This document shows positions 33,050 through 45,514 of a stretch of 64,000 bases of DNA, in pieces; the first letter of the stretch is position 1; every line of letters starts with the position of its first letter. Below the pieces are notes generated by a model. The model was not told the DNA's origin. It saw nothing but the letters and a program-made list of their open reading frames with translations, and did no database searches. The stretch is from NCBI GenBank assembly GCA_012064385.1, contig QRDG01000846.1:1152620-1216619 (forward strand). Direction: 5' to 3'. This stretch comes from Puccinellia tenuiflora. Taxonomy: Eukaryota > Streptophyta > Magnoliopsida > Poales > Poaceae. A program made the position numbers and the translations under genes.

Positions 33050-34430
33050 ACCTCTCCTCTTCCTTCCTTCCATGTTAGTAATTTATTCTTATAGAGAATG
33101 TCTGTTAGTTTTGACCTCATAGAAAAGTACATAAATTCTCCCGTGTTGTGTCCATAAATAATTAGCTCACACCTTTAGTTTGCCTTTAGATCAAGGGTAA
33201 CCATTTGGAGCCCATTTGGTTTCTGAGTACCATATAGAATATAAATGTACAAAATGGCCCTTATTTATGTCCAAATATAGACACTTTCTTATTTGATTGT
33301 ACTTCATCTTTGTCATTCGTTTATTACCATTCTCAACTATGTCTCAAGAAATGACACCCAAATATTGATGTTGTTTACCAAGGAAAAACCATGGAGTTTG
33401 GCTTTTAGTTTGTTATGGAGATCTTGCAGCTGCTAGCCACGCTTAAAATATTCGTTATGTTCTGTCAATTTGGGTGTGTGTGTGTTTGTTTGCCTTTCAG
33501 CGACTATTTTTTCTGCTGCGACAACTCTATTTTGGACTATCTTGGGTTGCAGGCCATCATGTACCTTATCTTATACAATGGTTTGGTCTAAGCTATATTG
33601 GTTTTGTATATATTTTTATTATTGGCATTATAGTTTATAAGTGGATTTATGTTGTTGTGCTAAGTCATTCTTTGGTTTTGATTAATTAGTCTAGTATTTG
33701 TGGTTATATTTTCTTTAGATACATCATTAATCGTCCAGAGTATCGCATATATGCAGTAATCAATCAAGTTTTTTTCTCCTAAAAATCATAATGGATTTGG
33801 ATCTGCAGTATTTTGTTTACCATATTTAATTTTAGCTCATTGTCATTACTATTACAGTATCTTATTTTTCCATTTGCTATAATTTGTAGGATCTGCTTGC
33901 GTTTGCTTTAGAGTGACACTGGTTATTTCTTGCTTTTAGGGTGCAAGAAGTTTTTGAAAACTTTGAGATTTTGTTTGCTTTTAGAGTGCAGGAAGTGTTT
34001 GAAAACATTGAGACAGTAGACCTGTTTGGTTACAAGTCAGGATATTATCTGACTTGTGATATCTACCACTAGGATTTCGTTGGCAGTGGCCTGCCACTTG
34101 TGTGTATACACCTTAGCCTTGGTGTGTCTTCTGAATTTTATGTGTGTCAGTTCTTAATAAGCATGAATCTGTCTTTCTAAATTTTCGACAGTTGCTCAAG
34201 ATGTGTGTCGAATATTATATGACTTTTGATGGTTATTCTGATTTTCTTGGTCCCTGACATGGTGTGACAATTATAAATACGCATAAACCTGCCCTTCTGA
34301 GTTTTTGACACTTGCTGCCAAGATGTTTGGTCTTTTGCCATGATCAACTTTCTGATCTCTATGCACAAACCAAATATGATACAACTATGAGTAACAACTT
34401 CTCGCATGACTGTTATTACTGTTTTGCTTA
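33050..34430. other. AT-rich intron-like or intergenic sequence
   Basis: No gene or repeat recognised, apart from a short internal repeat near 33930-34010 (TTTTAG.GTGCA.GAAGT.TTTGAAAAC.TTGAGA twice). Confidence 0.3.
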
Positions 34431-34435
34431 TACAT

Positions 34436-34546
34436 ATGGATATAAATAACCTTTTTAATAATATGTATAAAATGTGATAACCACGGGCAAAAAAAATCAA
34501 CGAACCTACAGGTGGCGCGCGGCGAGCCGCGCCGTTCGAATGCTAT
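34436..34546 (+). mobile_element. Decayed Helitron 3' end H5
   Basis: It shares about 110 bp with the H4 end at 45005-45124: ATACATATGGATATAAA, TTTTTAATAAT, GTATAAA.TGTGA.AACCACGG, then the hairpin GCGCGGCGAGCCGCGC (34517-34532). The terminal CTRR is CTAT (34543-34546) rather than CTAG, so it is mutated or truncated. Confidence 0.5.
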
Positions 34547-34697
34547 TGTAGTGCTTTTGCTTGAAATTGTTCATGCACAATGAAACTATTGTTCAAATCA
34601 TATTATCGAGACCACATACTTTAAAGAATTATTTGATTCTGCTACTTACAATGAGTCGACCTCACATCCCAGTACCCACTGGCACCTTAAATTTTGA
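34543..34697 (+). repeat. Dispersed duplication, copy 1
   Basis: Starts at CTATTGTAGTGC, exactly at the end of Helitron remnant H5, and matches 35798-35975 closely until GGCACC. Confidence 0.75.
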
Positions 34698-35797
34698 TGG
34701 ATTTATTAGGCTAGGATTAGATCTGGATGTAGTGATATTGGTCATTATCTGTAATTTATATATCCAGATAGTGGCTTTATACCGCTGTATAGATGCATTT
34801 GTTTCACCTTGTGTTGTTTGACATGGAAATTTTCTTTCATACAGCTCATTCTGATCCAATAAACTGAACCAAGCTGGAATGTATTCACTTGATGTCGGTC
34901 TGCATTTGATTCATTGTCAGTAGGTATTGATGTAGGTAATTAATTTGGAATATGTGGTCTGCCATCTAATCTATTGTCATATTACTTCCACTCATTGATG
35001 TCTAGCTGTAATGCGCCATAGCTACTGAATTTTGGCATGAATAACTAGAGTGCAGGCTGACTAGCTGGAAGAATTCGGCCTAGCAAGAGTTATAGGTTAT
35101 ACCCAAGTTCCATCTACCATTATTCTGCTTGCTGGAAGTGTTGTGTATCAGAAATCATTAAATCTTCTTAATTTTGACATCCTGAAGTTTGTTTTCTTGC
35201 TCTCTCCGCAACTAAAGCCTACGTACAACAAGGTGAGCACCCTACTCTGAAGTTTTTTCTTCCACATCTTGCAGTAGCAAAGTGATTATGAATGACTGTA
35301 TTTTTAATTTTTACATCCCTTGGAATGAACTCTAAAGTTACAGCTGCTTCTACCACTATTACACTAAAATAAGTTGTGCTTGCACAGTTTGTTCAATTCG
35401 AATGATGCTTTGCTGATTATTTTTTCTCTATATGTTTACTGTCTGGAAGCTAATTAAATAGTAGGAGTAGTGTTTAATTTTTTATCCGAGTCTATTATAT
35501 TTGATTGACATATTAGGAAAGCACCAATACTACTCCTGGCATGTGTATTTTGTAAGCATGTGTGTTATGACATTTATTTCTTTGTTTTGTAGGAAGAGAT
35601 TACTACCTTGAATTACTGCCCCAATCACTCATTAGTGTGAATGAAATTATGGCAACACAGATTGCTACTAACTGGATGTGAGTTGGTTTTGAGGTAATGT
35701 CCTTTTTGATACAAAATATCAAATTATATGTATTTCTAATGTTTAGATAAAATCCATGGTGGAATGATTTCTACATATATCTAAGGACAAAAAAAAC

Positions 35798-35975
35798 TAT
35801 TGTAGTGCTTTTGCTTGAAATTGTTCATGCACAATGAAACTATTGTTCAAATCATATTATCGAGACGACCACATGCTTTAAAGAATTATTTGATTCTGCT
35901 ACTTACAATGAGTCGACCTCACATCCCAGTGCTACTTACAATGAGTCGACCTCACATCCCAGTGCCCACTGGCAC
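35798..35975 (+). repeat. Dispersed duplication, copy 2, with an internal 32-bp tandem repeat
   Basis: Same sequence as 34543-34697, except that CTACTTACAATGAGTCGACC and its neighbours occur twice in tandem (about 35906-35970). Confidence 0.75.
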
Positions 35976-36901
35976 CAAAACTCATATCTTCTTCCTGGTT
36001 ATTTTCTTCCTTCTCTCCCCCACTGCCCTATATTCCTTAAAGAACATGTGCCGCTGTAGTTAGTGTAGATATGTCCAGGTTATAGTTTGAATAATTAGTG
36101 TAGGTATTGCCAACTACTGTTGTTCGAAGAAGTTTTTATCTGGTACCCCACAGGAAATTCACTTTCTTTTGATATATGTTTGCCACCTGCCGAACACCTT
36201 CCGCCATAGTCCTAATTCCTGAGCTTTCTCATCTTTCGTAGTTACGTTGCGGGTATTGAAAGAGATCAAGATATTTTTGATTTATATTGTCACAGATTCT
36301 CATAAATCATCTCTCTCACATTCCATTTACCAAGGAGCTGTGTCATCGATCCCTATGCGTCTTCTCAGCAGGTATGTTGCTATCTTCGTAATTTTATTTT
36401 CCAGGTAGTTGAGTGTTTGGTTAAGTACCAATACATTTTCCACTATTTTTCTCAACTAGATGAAATTGTACTTGATGCTCTGGAACATTCCAAGTTTTCA
36501 ATTGTTTTGAACTATAAGCTACTGGTATTTCTGAATTATATGCTACTGCTTATTATGAACTACATGTACCGGTTCTGGCAACCTGATATACATCCCATTT
36601 TCGCAACCTGTCAACATTACATTCTGGAATTTAGTGGCAATCTGGGAACATCAATTCCTTCGAACACTTGGTTCAAAATTTCACTGATATAAATCACATG
36701 TGGAAACCTGGAAACATTTTGTTGGAACTTGCAATAAATAGCACTGATATTTATCACATTCTGGCAACAAATAGCACTGCTTTGTATTCATTCAAACTAA
36801 ATATTCGAATTACAAGCAAAAGTGAACTGAAGTTCAGTCCACAGGCTTTCGGATGGTCCAACAATAACAATTCAGTCGGGTCCCATCAAAGGCTAAGCAG
36901 G

Positions 36902-39900
36902 TGTAACGCCCCGGGATCGGCACTATGCAGACTTGAGCGATTCCCGCCAAATCCGCATAATAACGATCCTAGGACGCCCACCAGGCATAACATGCACGTC
37001 GCAACACACATGTTATGCGGGTGGAATTGTGATGATCATTACAATAGTTCACGATGGAACCCACAAAACAACATATATACAGCAACGACTCACCGAGTCA
37101 AGAATACAAATGATACATTACAAAGATTCAATAACAACGGAAGCGAAATAGTGTCCGGCTACGGACAAGATACAACTGGACTAAGAGTCCTGAAGATAAA
37201 CGAAGGCACCATGATCCTGCCCAGGCCAAGCCGGAAGGATTCCCAAGCTAACGTCGTCAGACTTCAAACCTGTTGGCTGCATTGGAATAGCAGCCCCGAA
37301 GGGGTCAGTACTAGTAGAAGTACTGGCAAGTAATACTCATAAGATATCAAAGCTGGAATTCCGGGGAAAGAGGGTTAGCGTTTGAGGCGGTGGCAAGCAG
37401 CACTAACAACTTATAGAGACACGCTACAACTTGCGTCTAGATAGAATAAGGGAAGAGAGCGCTTGCGCTACTGGGCTAAACTACTCACCAAACAATACCC
37501 GTCCTGAGACAACTCCATCGTATCATGTTCCCACGAGGAAGAAGTCCGGACACTCACACGTTGATCAAGTTTTAGAAGGTTATTATTTAAATATGGCTAT
37601 TTACTAGTCAATTTAGCTAATTAAGATATACGGTGATGTCTATGATCTTTTTAGCCAGCACATTACCCAAGTCGTCCATAACCGCGGACTCGGCTTTTCG
37701 AAAAGATTTAACCCTGCAGGGGTGCCCAAATGTAACCATACACGTTCGATTAACCACACGCCACTAAGGCAAAAGGCATCTCAACACGACCTTCCCCTTC
37801 ACTACTACATTGGATAGAGAGCCACCTATCTGAGACTGATCCACGTGGGGAGCCCGGCCGAAACTCCTTTGTGGGCCCAAACGTTGCGCGCACGGCTTCC
37901 GGAGAAAAACACTCATACGATTGCTTCTCCTTCCACATGCGGTAAACGCCCATGCCGCAAACCTATATGCGCCCCCCATAGTTGTAACCTCTCATCTTCA
38001 TCATGCATTGTGCGTATGCTCCAAATGGTAAACACCCGAACTACTTTGTGGCTCCCTAACCAATATAGCAGATCTGGTACTGAGTTGCGGGGGGTTCCAT
38101 AAGTCTTCCCACGTGTGGGTAGGGCGCTCATTCTTGGATAAGCGGAAAAGAACGGTTTTTCCTAGGCGACACTAGCAGAACAAATCACCATAGCTGGCCT
38201 TCCGCCGGTGCCTTATCTTTATTATATAAGTTCTCCCACATAACAGGTCTTCATTAATTAAACTATACCATCTAGAAACAGCAGTGTAATAGAACTCCAC
38301 AAGCAACTCCTAAGCATGCACTACGACTCGCAAGGCCAACAAATCATCAGGTTAAAGGGATGTGGGGGTGTGGCTATATCATGGCTGCCAGGTAAACATG
38401 CGAATAGGATCGAGACACAAGCATCGATATATAAGGCTAGCAAGGAACAAAAGATAGGAGGTGTAAGAGACAGAAAACAAGCAAAGATAGCAAGTGAGTA
38501 GTCCTTGCCTGCAATTCCGGTAGAGGTAGCATAACTTGTCGTAGCTCACATCAACTCATCGTCCTATTCCCGAAGAAGCAACAAACACTAGAAACGCAAA
38601 ACAACATCTTACTACTACGGCAGAAGAACCGGTATGTGATGATATGTTATGCAATGACATGGCAATTATGAGAGGATGCAACTTAAGCAAAATTAAACGG
38701 AACCGAGATTCCGACATATAATTATATAAGGTTCGAGTTATTTTTCTAACCATCAAATTTAAATGTTCATCAACAAGGCAAAACATTTCATGTGTGAGCT
38801 ATTCAAAATTAAATGGAATAGGGACAACGATTAAATTAAGTCCCACATATTCCATATGTAATTAATTAGGTGACAAGCAAAATACCACTAAAGTGCAACT
38901 ACATGATGCAAACATGAAGCATGGATGGCATATTTGAATTCCACACATTTTTCTGATAATTATAGACATCTCATTTGTATTATTTGCATTTGTAAAATAA
39001 AAGATACAATAGATACAAGTTTAACACATTTTCTGCCAAAAAAAATAAAGGAGAAAAAGGGGTGCTTCTAGTGCAGCCAGAGGATTTGGATCCCTGGACC
39101 TGCAAGGAGGTGTGCAAGGAACAAGACCATCAGGCTGTGCTTCGGATTGGTGACTGAAATAGGCTCCAGAGTGTTTTGTACTGCATCTGCAAATGGATCT
39201 CCGGAAAACAGAACAAAAAGTCTTTAATTCGGCCACACGGGGGCTCGAACTTGGGATCTGAGGGGAGGGAGCAGGGGTGCTAGCCACTGGGCTGTGCTCA
39301 TGTTTGACTTAGGGTCTGGATCTAACAGTACATGAGTCAACCGCCAGCTATTATCTGAACTTTGGAACAGAAAAGATGCAGAGTTCAGTTTTAAGAACAG
39401 GGCGTGCGATGAGGGACGATCTGCAGCGGCTGCTGATTCCTGCGCGTGCTCGGGAGTTCCAGGGTGCAAGGGGTGGTGTGTGGAGGGGTGGTGAGGACTC
39501 GGGAGTGGTCAGGATGACAGGAAGGAACGGCAGCTTCCCCAACAGAAGGAGCTTGAGCCGGCCACCATGGCGTTCTTGGCAAGCGGCTAGGACGGAAGCA
39601 GGTGACTACCACATGATGCAATCGAGCCAGAGAAAAGGGGAAACCGAAGAGGTGCTCACGGGGAGGGTGCTGGTGTAGGCGTTCCAGCTCGAGGATGACC
39701 ACGGCGGCGAGAAGATGAGGTGGACGTGCGCCATGCTCCTCACGGACGGACGTAGACGACGAAGGGGAAGAAGATCCTGGCGCTCCGACAGCTCCGGCTC
39801 CGGTATCCAGTGCAGAGGACGACGTAGACGTGGTCGACCTCCTCCTTAGCCCGGCGCAGAGACCTCCATGGCAGCTCCTCGTCGGTGGGCTTCTCCGGCT

Positions 39901-40534
39901 GATTTGGTGTGGTGCTCGGGAAGGAGGGAGAAGCAGGGAGGGAGAGGAGATGGTGGCGGCGGAGAAGGGGAAAAAAAAGGCTAGGGTTTGGAGAGGGGAG
40001 CAGCCGGGGCTGGCTTTTATAGAGGGGCAAGCAGGGGTGGCGTGGCATGGCAGTGGAGGAAGGCGACGGCAAGGTTGCGAGGGCGGAAAGCGACGTCTTC
40101 GTCTGTTGTACGAGGGTGACGATGGCAGGGATGTTAACGGGCCAGATGGGCCAGTTCGGGAGCAGAAGAGAGAAGGGGAAGGAAAGGTAAGGTGGGCTGC
40201 GGCCTTTTTTCTAGTTTTTTTTCCCAAAGGAATTCCAGAAAAGAGTTTAAGAAGGTTTGAAAATAAAGGAAAGCATAATTTATTTTATCAAAGATTTTAA
40301 AATATATTTGCCACCGGTATAAGTGTTTGTCAAAACTTAGAGTTGGTTTTATTTTTTTGGTAAAAATTAATTTGGTTTGGAAAATAATTTGAAGCACATG
40401 TGATGATAAAAACTTATTTAATTCATTTTTTTTGTAAAAACCACAAAAGCAACAAAAACATGATGACGTCATGACAATGCAAAAAGGAAAATAACAAGCA
40501 ATTCTAATTTGGGGGAAAACCCCGGGACATTACA
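36902..40534 (-). repeat. 3' LTR (3633 bp)
   Basis: Ends in the inverted pair TGTAA...TTACA. It contains a GC-rich leader-like region (about 39400-40200) whose long frames (for example the 278-codon minus frame 39391-40227) repeat in the other LTR and are not proteins. An A-box/B-box pair lies at 39242-39287. Confidence 0.92.
39242..39287 (-). promoter_or_regulatory. Pol III-like A and B boxes inside the 3' LTR
   Basis: The minus strand has GTGGCTAGCAC (A-box-like, 39287-39277) and, about 27 nt further, GTTCGAGCC (B box, fits GWTCRANNC, 39250-39242). The copy in the other LTR is at 43402-43357. It may be a tRNA-derived SINE relic absorbed into the LTR. It cannot be folded into a functional tRNA by eye. 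Confidence 0.4.
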
Positions 40535-41018
40535 ACCGACACCACTAACAAGGGATCGCGCCCCCGCGATCCACACTACCACCGGGGAGAAGAAGAGCGA
40601 GGTTATCTATCGAATCTTCGAGCATCATGCAGATCTTCTCGACACTACTAACAAGAGATTCTTGCTCGCGCCGATGATCTTCTCGACACCACTAACAAGA
40701 GATTCTTGCTCACGTCGATGATGATGTTCATCCTCCGAGATTGTGTTGTAGATCGAACCTATTAGGTAGAGGCAAGAGATCGTCCACCCACGAAGATGCT
40801 AAGACTCGGAAGGTAGATAAGAGAGAAGATTTAAAACACATATAGGTAAGAGGGAAATAGAATAGAGGTAAGGAATAAACAAGAGCCCTATTCAGATCTT
40901 TCCAAATAATTTTAGTAAAATAGTTTTGGACACTCTACAACAACGACCGTTAGCTAGGTTATCCTACAGGCAGACTGGACCCGCGGGGTATCGAAAAACC
41001 AGAGCTCTGATACCACTT
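40535..41018 (-). other. 484-bp internal region of the LTR element
   Basis: After the primer site the minus strand has an untranslated leader and an ATG near 40724 whose frame closes after about 30 codons, within a 46-bp tandem duplication (CTTCTCGACAC.ACTAACAAG twice, near 40635 and 40681). No good polypurine tract precedes the 3' LTR; the boundary reads GTTAGTGGTGTCGGT. Confidence 0.75.
41004..41015 (-). other. Primer binding site, tRNA-iMet type
   Basis: The minus strand reads TGGTATCAGAGC, complementary to the 3' end of initiator methionine tRNA, as in many plant Gypsy and Copia elements. Confidence 0.88.
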
Positions 41019-44000
41019 TGTAACGCCCCGGGATCGGCACTATGCAGACTTGAGCGATTCCCGCCAAATCCGCATAATAACGATCCTAGGACGCCCACCA
41101 GGCATAACATGCATGTCGCAACACACATGTTATGCGGGTGGAATTGTGATGATCATTACAATAGTTCACGATGGAACCCACAAAACAACATATATACAGC
41201 AACGACTCACCGAGTCAAGAATACAAATGATACATTACAAAGATTCAATAACAACGGAAGCGAAATAGTGTCCGGCTACGGACAAGATACAACTGGACTA
41301 AGAGTCCTGAAGATAAACGAAGGCACCATGATCCTGCCCAGGCCAAGCCGGAAGGATTCCCAAGCTAACGTCGTCAGACTTCAAACCTGTTGGCTGCATT
41401 GGAATAGCAGCCCCGAAGGGGTCAGTACTAGTAGAAGTACTGGCAAGTAATACTCACAAGATATCAAAGCTGGAATTCCGGGGAAAGAGGGTTAGCGTTT
41501 GAGGCGGCGGCAAGCAGCACTAACAACTTATAGAGACACGCTACAACTTGCGTCTAAATAGAGTAAGGGAAGAGAGCGCTTGCGCTACTGGGCTAAACTA
41601 CTCACCAAACAATACCCGTCCTGAGACAACTCCATCGTATCATGTTCCCACGAGGAAGAAGTCCGGACACTCACACGTTGATCAAGTTTTAGAAGGTTAT
41701 TATTTAAATATGGCTATTTACTAGTCAATTTAGCTAATTAAGATATACGGTGATGTCTATGATCTTTTTAGCCAGCACATTACCCAAGTCGTCCATAACC
41801 GCGGACTCGGCTTTTCGAAAAGATTTAACCCTGCAGGGGTGCCCAATGTAACCATACACGTTCGATTAACCACACGCCACTAAGGCAAAAGGCATCTCAA
41901 CACGACCTTCCCCTTCACTACTACATTGGATAGAGAGCCACCTATCTGAGACTGATCCACGTGGGGAGCCCGGCCGAAACTCCTTTGTGGGCCCAAACGT
42001 TGCGCGCACGGCTTCCGGAGAAAAACACTCATACGATTGCTTCTCCTTCCACATGCGGTAAACGCCCATGCCGCAAACCTATATGCGCCCCCCATAGTTG
42101 TAACCTCTCATCTTCATCATGCATTGTGCGTATGCTCCAAATGGTAAACACCCGAACTACTTTGTGGCTCCCTAACCAATATAGCAGATCTGGTACTGAG
42201 TTGCGGGGGGTTCCATAAGTCTTCCCACGTGTGGGTAGGGCGCTCATTCTTGGATAAGCGGAAAAGAACGGTTTTTCCTAGGCGACACTAGCAGAACAAA
42301 TCACCATAGCTGGCCTTCCGCCGGTGCCTTATCTTTATTATATAAGTTCTCCCACATAACAGGTCTTCATTAATTAAACTATACCATCTAGAAACAGCAG
42401 TGTAATAGAACTCCACAAGCAACTCCTAAGCATGCACTACGACTCGCAAGGCCAACAAATCATCAGGTTAAAGGGATGTGGGGGTGTGGCTATATCATGG
42501 CTGCCAGGTAAACATGCGAATAGGATCGAGACACAAGCATCGATATATAAGGCTAGCAAGGAACAAAAGATAGGAGGTGTAAGAGACAGAAAACAAGCAA
42601 AGATAGCAAGTGAGTAGTCCTTGCCTGCAATTCCGGTAGAGGTAGCATAACTTGTCGTAGCTCACATCAACTCATCGTCCTATTCCCGAAGAAGCAACAA
42701 ACACTAGAAACGCAAAACAACATCTTACTACTACGGCAGAAGAACCGGTATGTGATGATATGTTATGCAATGACATGGCAATTATGAGAGGATGCAACTT
42801 AAGCAAAATTAAACGGAACCGAGATTCCGACATATAATTATATAAGGTTCGAGTTATTTTCTATCCATCAAATTTAAATGTTCATCAACAAGGCAAAACA
42901 TTTCATGTGTGAGCTATTCAAAATTAAATGGAATAGGGACAACGATTAAATTAAGTCCCACATATTCCATATGTAATTAATTTGGTGACAAGCAAAATAC
43001 CACTAAAGTGCAACTACATGATGCAAACATGAAGCATGGATGGCATATTTGAATTCCACACATTTTTCTGATAATTATAGACATCTCATTTGTATTATTT
43101 GCATTTGTAAAATAAAAGATACAATAGATACAAGTTTAACACATTTTCTGCCAAAAAAAATAAAGGAGAAAAAGGGGGTGCTTCTAGTGCAGCCAGAGGA
43201 TTTGGATCCCTGGACCTGCAAGGAGGTGTGCAAGGAACAAGACCATCAGGCTGTGCTTCGGATTGGTGAGTGAAATAGGCTCCAGAGTGTTTTGTACTGC
43301 ATCTGCAAATGGATCTCCGGAAAACAGAACAAAAAGTCTTTAATTCGGCCACACGGGGCTCGAACTTGGGATCTGAGGGGAGGGAGCAGGGGTGCTAGCC
43401 ACTGGGCTGTGCTCATGTTTGAGTTAGGATCTGGATCTAACAGTACATGAATCAACCGCCAGCTATTATCTGAACTTTGGAACAGAAAAGATGCAGAGTT
43501 CAGTTTTAAGAACAGGGCGTGCGATGAGGGACGATCTGCAGCGGCTGCTGATTCCTGCGCGTGCTCGGGAGTTCCAGGGTGCAAGGGGTGGTGTGTGGAG
43601 GGGTGGTGAGGACTCGGGAGTGGTCAGGATGACAGGAAGGAACGGCAGCTTCCCCAACAGAAGGAGCTTGAGCCGGCCACCATGGCGTTCTTGGCAAGCG
43701 GCTAGGACGGAAGCAGGTGACTACCACATGATGCAATCGTGCCAGAGAAAAGGGGGAAACCGAAGAGGTGCTCACGGGGAGGGTGCTGGTGTAGGCGTTC
43801 CAGCTCGAGGATGACCACGGCGGCGAGAAGATGAGGTGGACGTGCGCCATGCTCCTCATGGACGGACGTAGACGACGAAGGGGAAGAAGATCCTGGCGCT
43901 CCGACAGCTCCGGCTCCGGTATCCAGTGCAGAGGACGACGTAGACGTGGTCGACCTCCTCCTTAGCCCGGCGCAGAGACCTCCATGGCAGCTCCTCGTCG

Positions 44001-44648
44001 GTGGGCTTCTCCGGCTGATTTGGTGTGGTGCTCGGGAAGGAGGGAGAAGCAGGGAGGGAGAGGAGATGGTGGCGGCGGAGAAGGGGAAAAAAAGGCTAGG
44101 GTTTGGAGAGGGGAGCAGCCGGGGCTGGCTTTTATAGAGGGGCAAGCAGGGGTGGCGTGGCATGGCAGTGGAGGAAGGCGACGGCAAGGTTGCGAGGGCG
44201 GAAAGCGACGTCTTCGTCTGTTGTACGAGGGTGACGATGGCAGGGATGTTAACGGGCCAGATGGGCCAGTTCGGGAGCAGAAGAGAGAAGGGGAAGGAAA
44301 GGTAAGGTGGGCTGCGGCCTTTTTCTAGTTTTTTTTCCCAAAGGAATTCCAGAAAAGAGTTTAAGAAGGTTTGAAAATAAAGGAAAGCATAATTTATTTT
44401 ATCAAAGATTTTAAAATATATTTGCCACCGGTATAAGTGTTTGTCAAAACTTAGAGTTGGTTTTATTTTTTTGGTAAAAATTAATTTGGTTTGGAAAATA
44501 ATTTGAAGCACATGTGATGATAAAAACTTATTTAATTCATTTTTTTTGTAAAAACCACAAAAGCAACAAAAACATGATGACGTCATGACAATGCAAAAAG
44601 GAAAATAACAAGCAATTCTAATTTGGGGGAAAACCCCGGGACATTACA
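41019..44648 (-). repeat. 5' LTR (3630 bp)
   Basis: Nearly identical to 36902-40534. Differences seen by eye include C/T near 41112, T/C near 41456, and single-base indels in homopolymers near 41846, 43177 and 44088. Confidence 0.92.
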
Positions 44649-45004
44649 GCAGGCGTAGCAAGATGCGCGCACGGGAGTCCCACATGGCGATGCGGCCATG
44701 CCGGTCGCTGCCGACGAGGCGGAGCGGGCGGCGATTGTCGTGTCTCGGCCGCGTTATACGTCGCGGGGTAACGGCATTGTGCATATGTATTATGTCCATA
44801 TGTGCATATGTATTATGTCCATCTATATGCGGCTCTCATAGAGCCATCTTATGTTATAACAATTTGGTGTGAATTTGTATATTACTTTCCCTGTGGGCTT
44901 CGGCATTGCTTTTATCTTCCTGTTTCTTAACATTTTTATTGTATGATGTTTTGATTGTTAATTCATACGATTCGAAATATACGCTTTCAAATCTACATAC
45001 TTTG

Positions 45005-45124
45005 ATCAAATACATATGGATATAAACTGTCTTTTTAATAATCTGTATAAATTGTGACAACCACGGACAAAAAATTGAAAGAAGCAACAAGTGTTGCGCG
45101 GCGAGCCGCGCCGTTCAAATCTAG
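45005..45124 (+). mobile_element. Helitron 3' end H4
   Basis: A plus-strand hairpin with a 7-bp stem (GCGCGGC at 45096-45102, GCCGCGC at 45105-45111), then 9 nt, then CTAG (45121-45124) followed by T: a textbook Helitron terminus. The subterminal 100 bp matches the older end H5. The 5' end was not found. The element may extend back past the LTR retrotransposon and include the exon-like pieces at 30-36 kb. Confidence 0.65.
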
Positions 45125-45189
45125 TGATATCAACAGCCTTTCCATCCTTGTCACGTCCAGACTGAACACCAAGCAATTTCGCACTGGGT

Positions 45190-45390
45190 GATTCAACTGT
45201 CGATTTACCTACTGTTACATCATGGAATATTCCCACGAGACCGCTGCGCTTTTCCAGCATACCAAACAGTCCTGATGTCTAGCACTCCCATATGTGTGTG
45301 CATCTGACACGGAGAAATAGAAAAGGAGTTTCTGCTGCTTGTATGATCACGGCTGATATACACATCGAGCTCGTACAAAAATGTGGCTAC
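45190..45390 (-). ncRNA. PHAS-6: candidate miR2118-triggered phasiRNA precursor
   Basis: The miR2118-like site is at 45269-45290 (core GTCCTGATGTCTAGCA, about 16 of 22), followed on the minus strand by TGTTTGGTATGCTGG. The promoter block is at 45414-45427, 124 nt away, with a canonical CTATAAAATA. The leader AAACCCAACTCCAGCACCTTC is nearly identical to PHAS-5. Predicted cleavage is between 45278 and 45279. Helitron H4 ends only 145 bp downstream of the site on the minus strand, so the phasiRNA-producing part may be Helitron-derived. Confidence 0.5.
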
Positions 45391-45413
45391 GAAGGTGCTG
45401 GAGTTGGGTTTAT

Positions 45414-45427
45414 GGTTATTTTATAGG
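45414..45427 (-). promoter_or_regulatory. PHAS-6 TATA block
   Basis: The minus strand reads CCTATAAAATAACC and then ATAAACCCAACTCC. The TATA core is closer to consensus than in the sister units. Confidence 0.55.
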
Positions 45428-45514
45428 CACATGAGTCTATCAAGAGAAATGCAATCCCTCAAATAGGTTGGCAGGCACGGCAGTGGCTTTACTGTGGTGC
45501 ACATGGTGAAAAAA

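Larger units (their letters stand above)
36902..44648 (-). mobile_element. Young non-autonomous LTR retrotransposon with giant LTRs
   Basis: Two near-identical LTRs (36902-40534 and 41019-44648) start TGTAATGTCCCGGGG and end CGGGGCGTTACA on the minus strand. They are flanked by the 5-bp target duplication GCAGG (36897-36901, 44649-44653). A tRNA-iMet primer site (TGGTATCAGAGC, minus strand, 41015-41004) lies 3 nt inside the 5' LTR, which fixes the orientation. The internal region is only 484 bp and has no gag, protease, RT or integrase. I counted about a dozen substitutions and half a dozen 1-nt indels between the LTRs, so the insertion is recent. It must have been mobilised in trans. I do not name a family. 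Confidence 0.92.

Noticed and set aside
39242..39305. A functional tRNA gene inside the LTR
   Set aside because: Only A- and B-box-like strings are present; no cloverleaf can be drawn.
39391..40227. 278- and 294-codon minus-strand ORFs in the two LTRs
   Set aside because: Ser/Pro-rich, differ in frame between nearly identical LTRs because of 1-nt indels; LTR leader, not protein.
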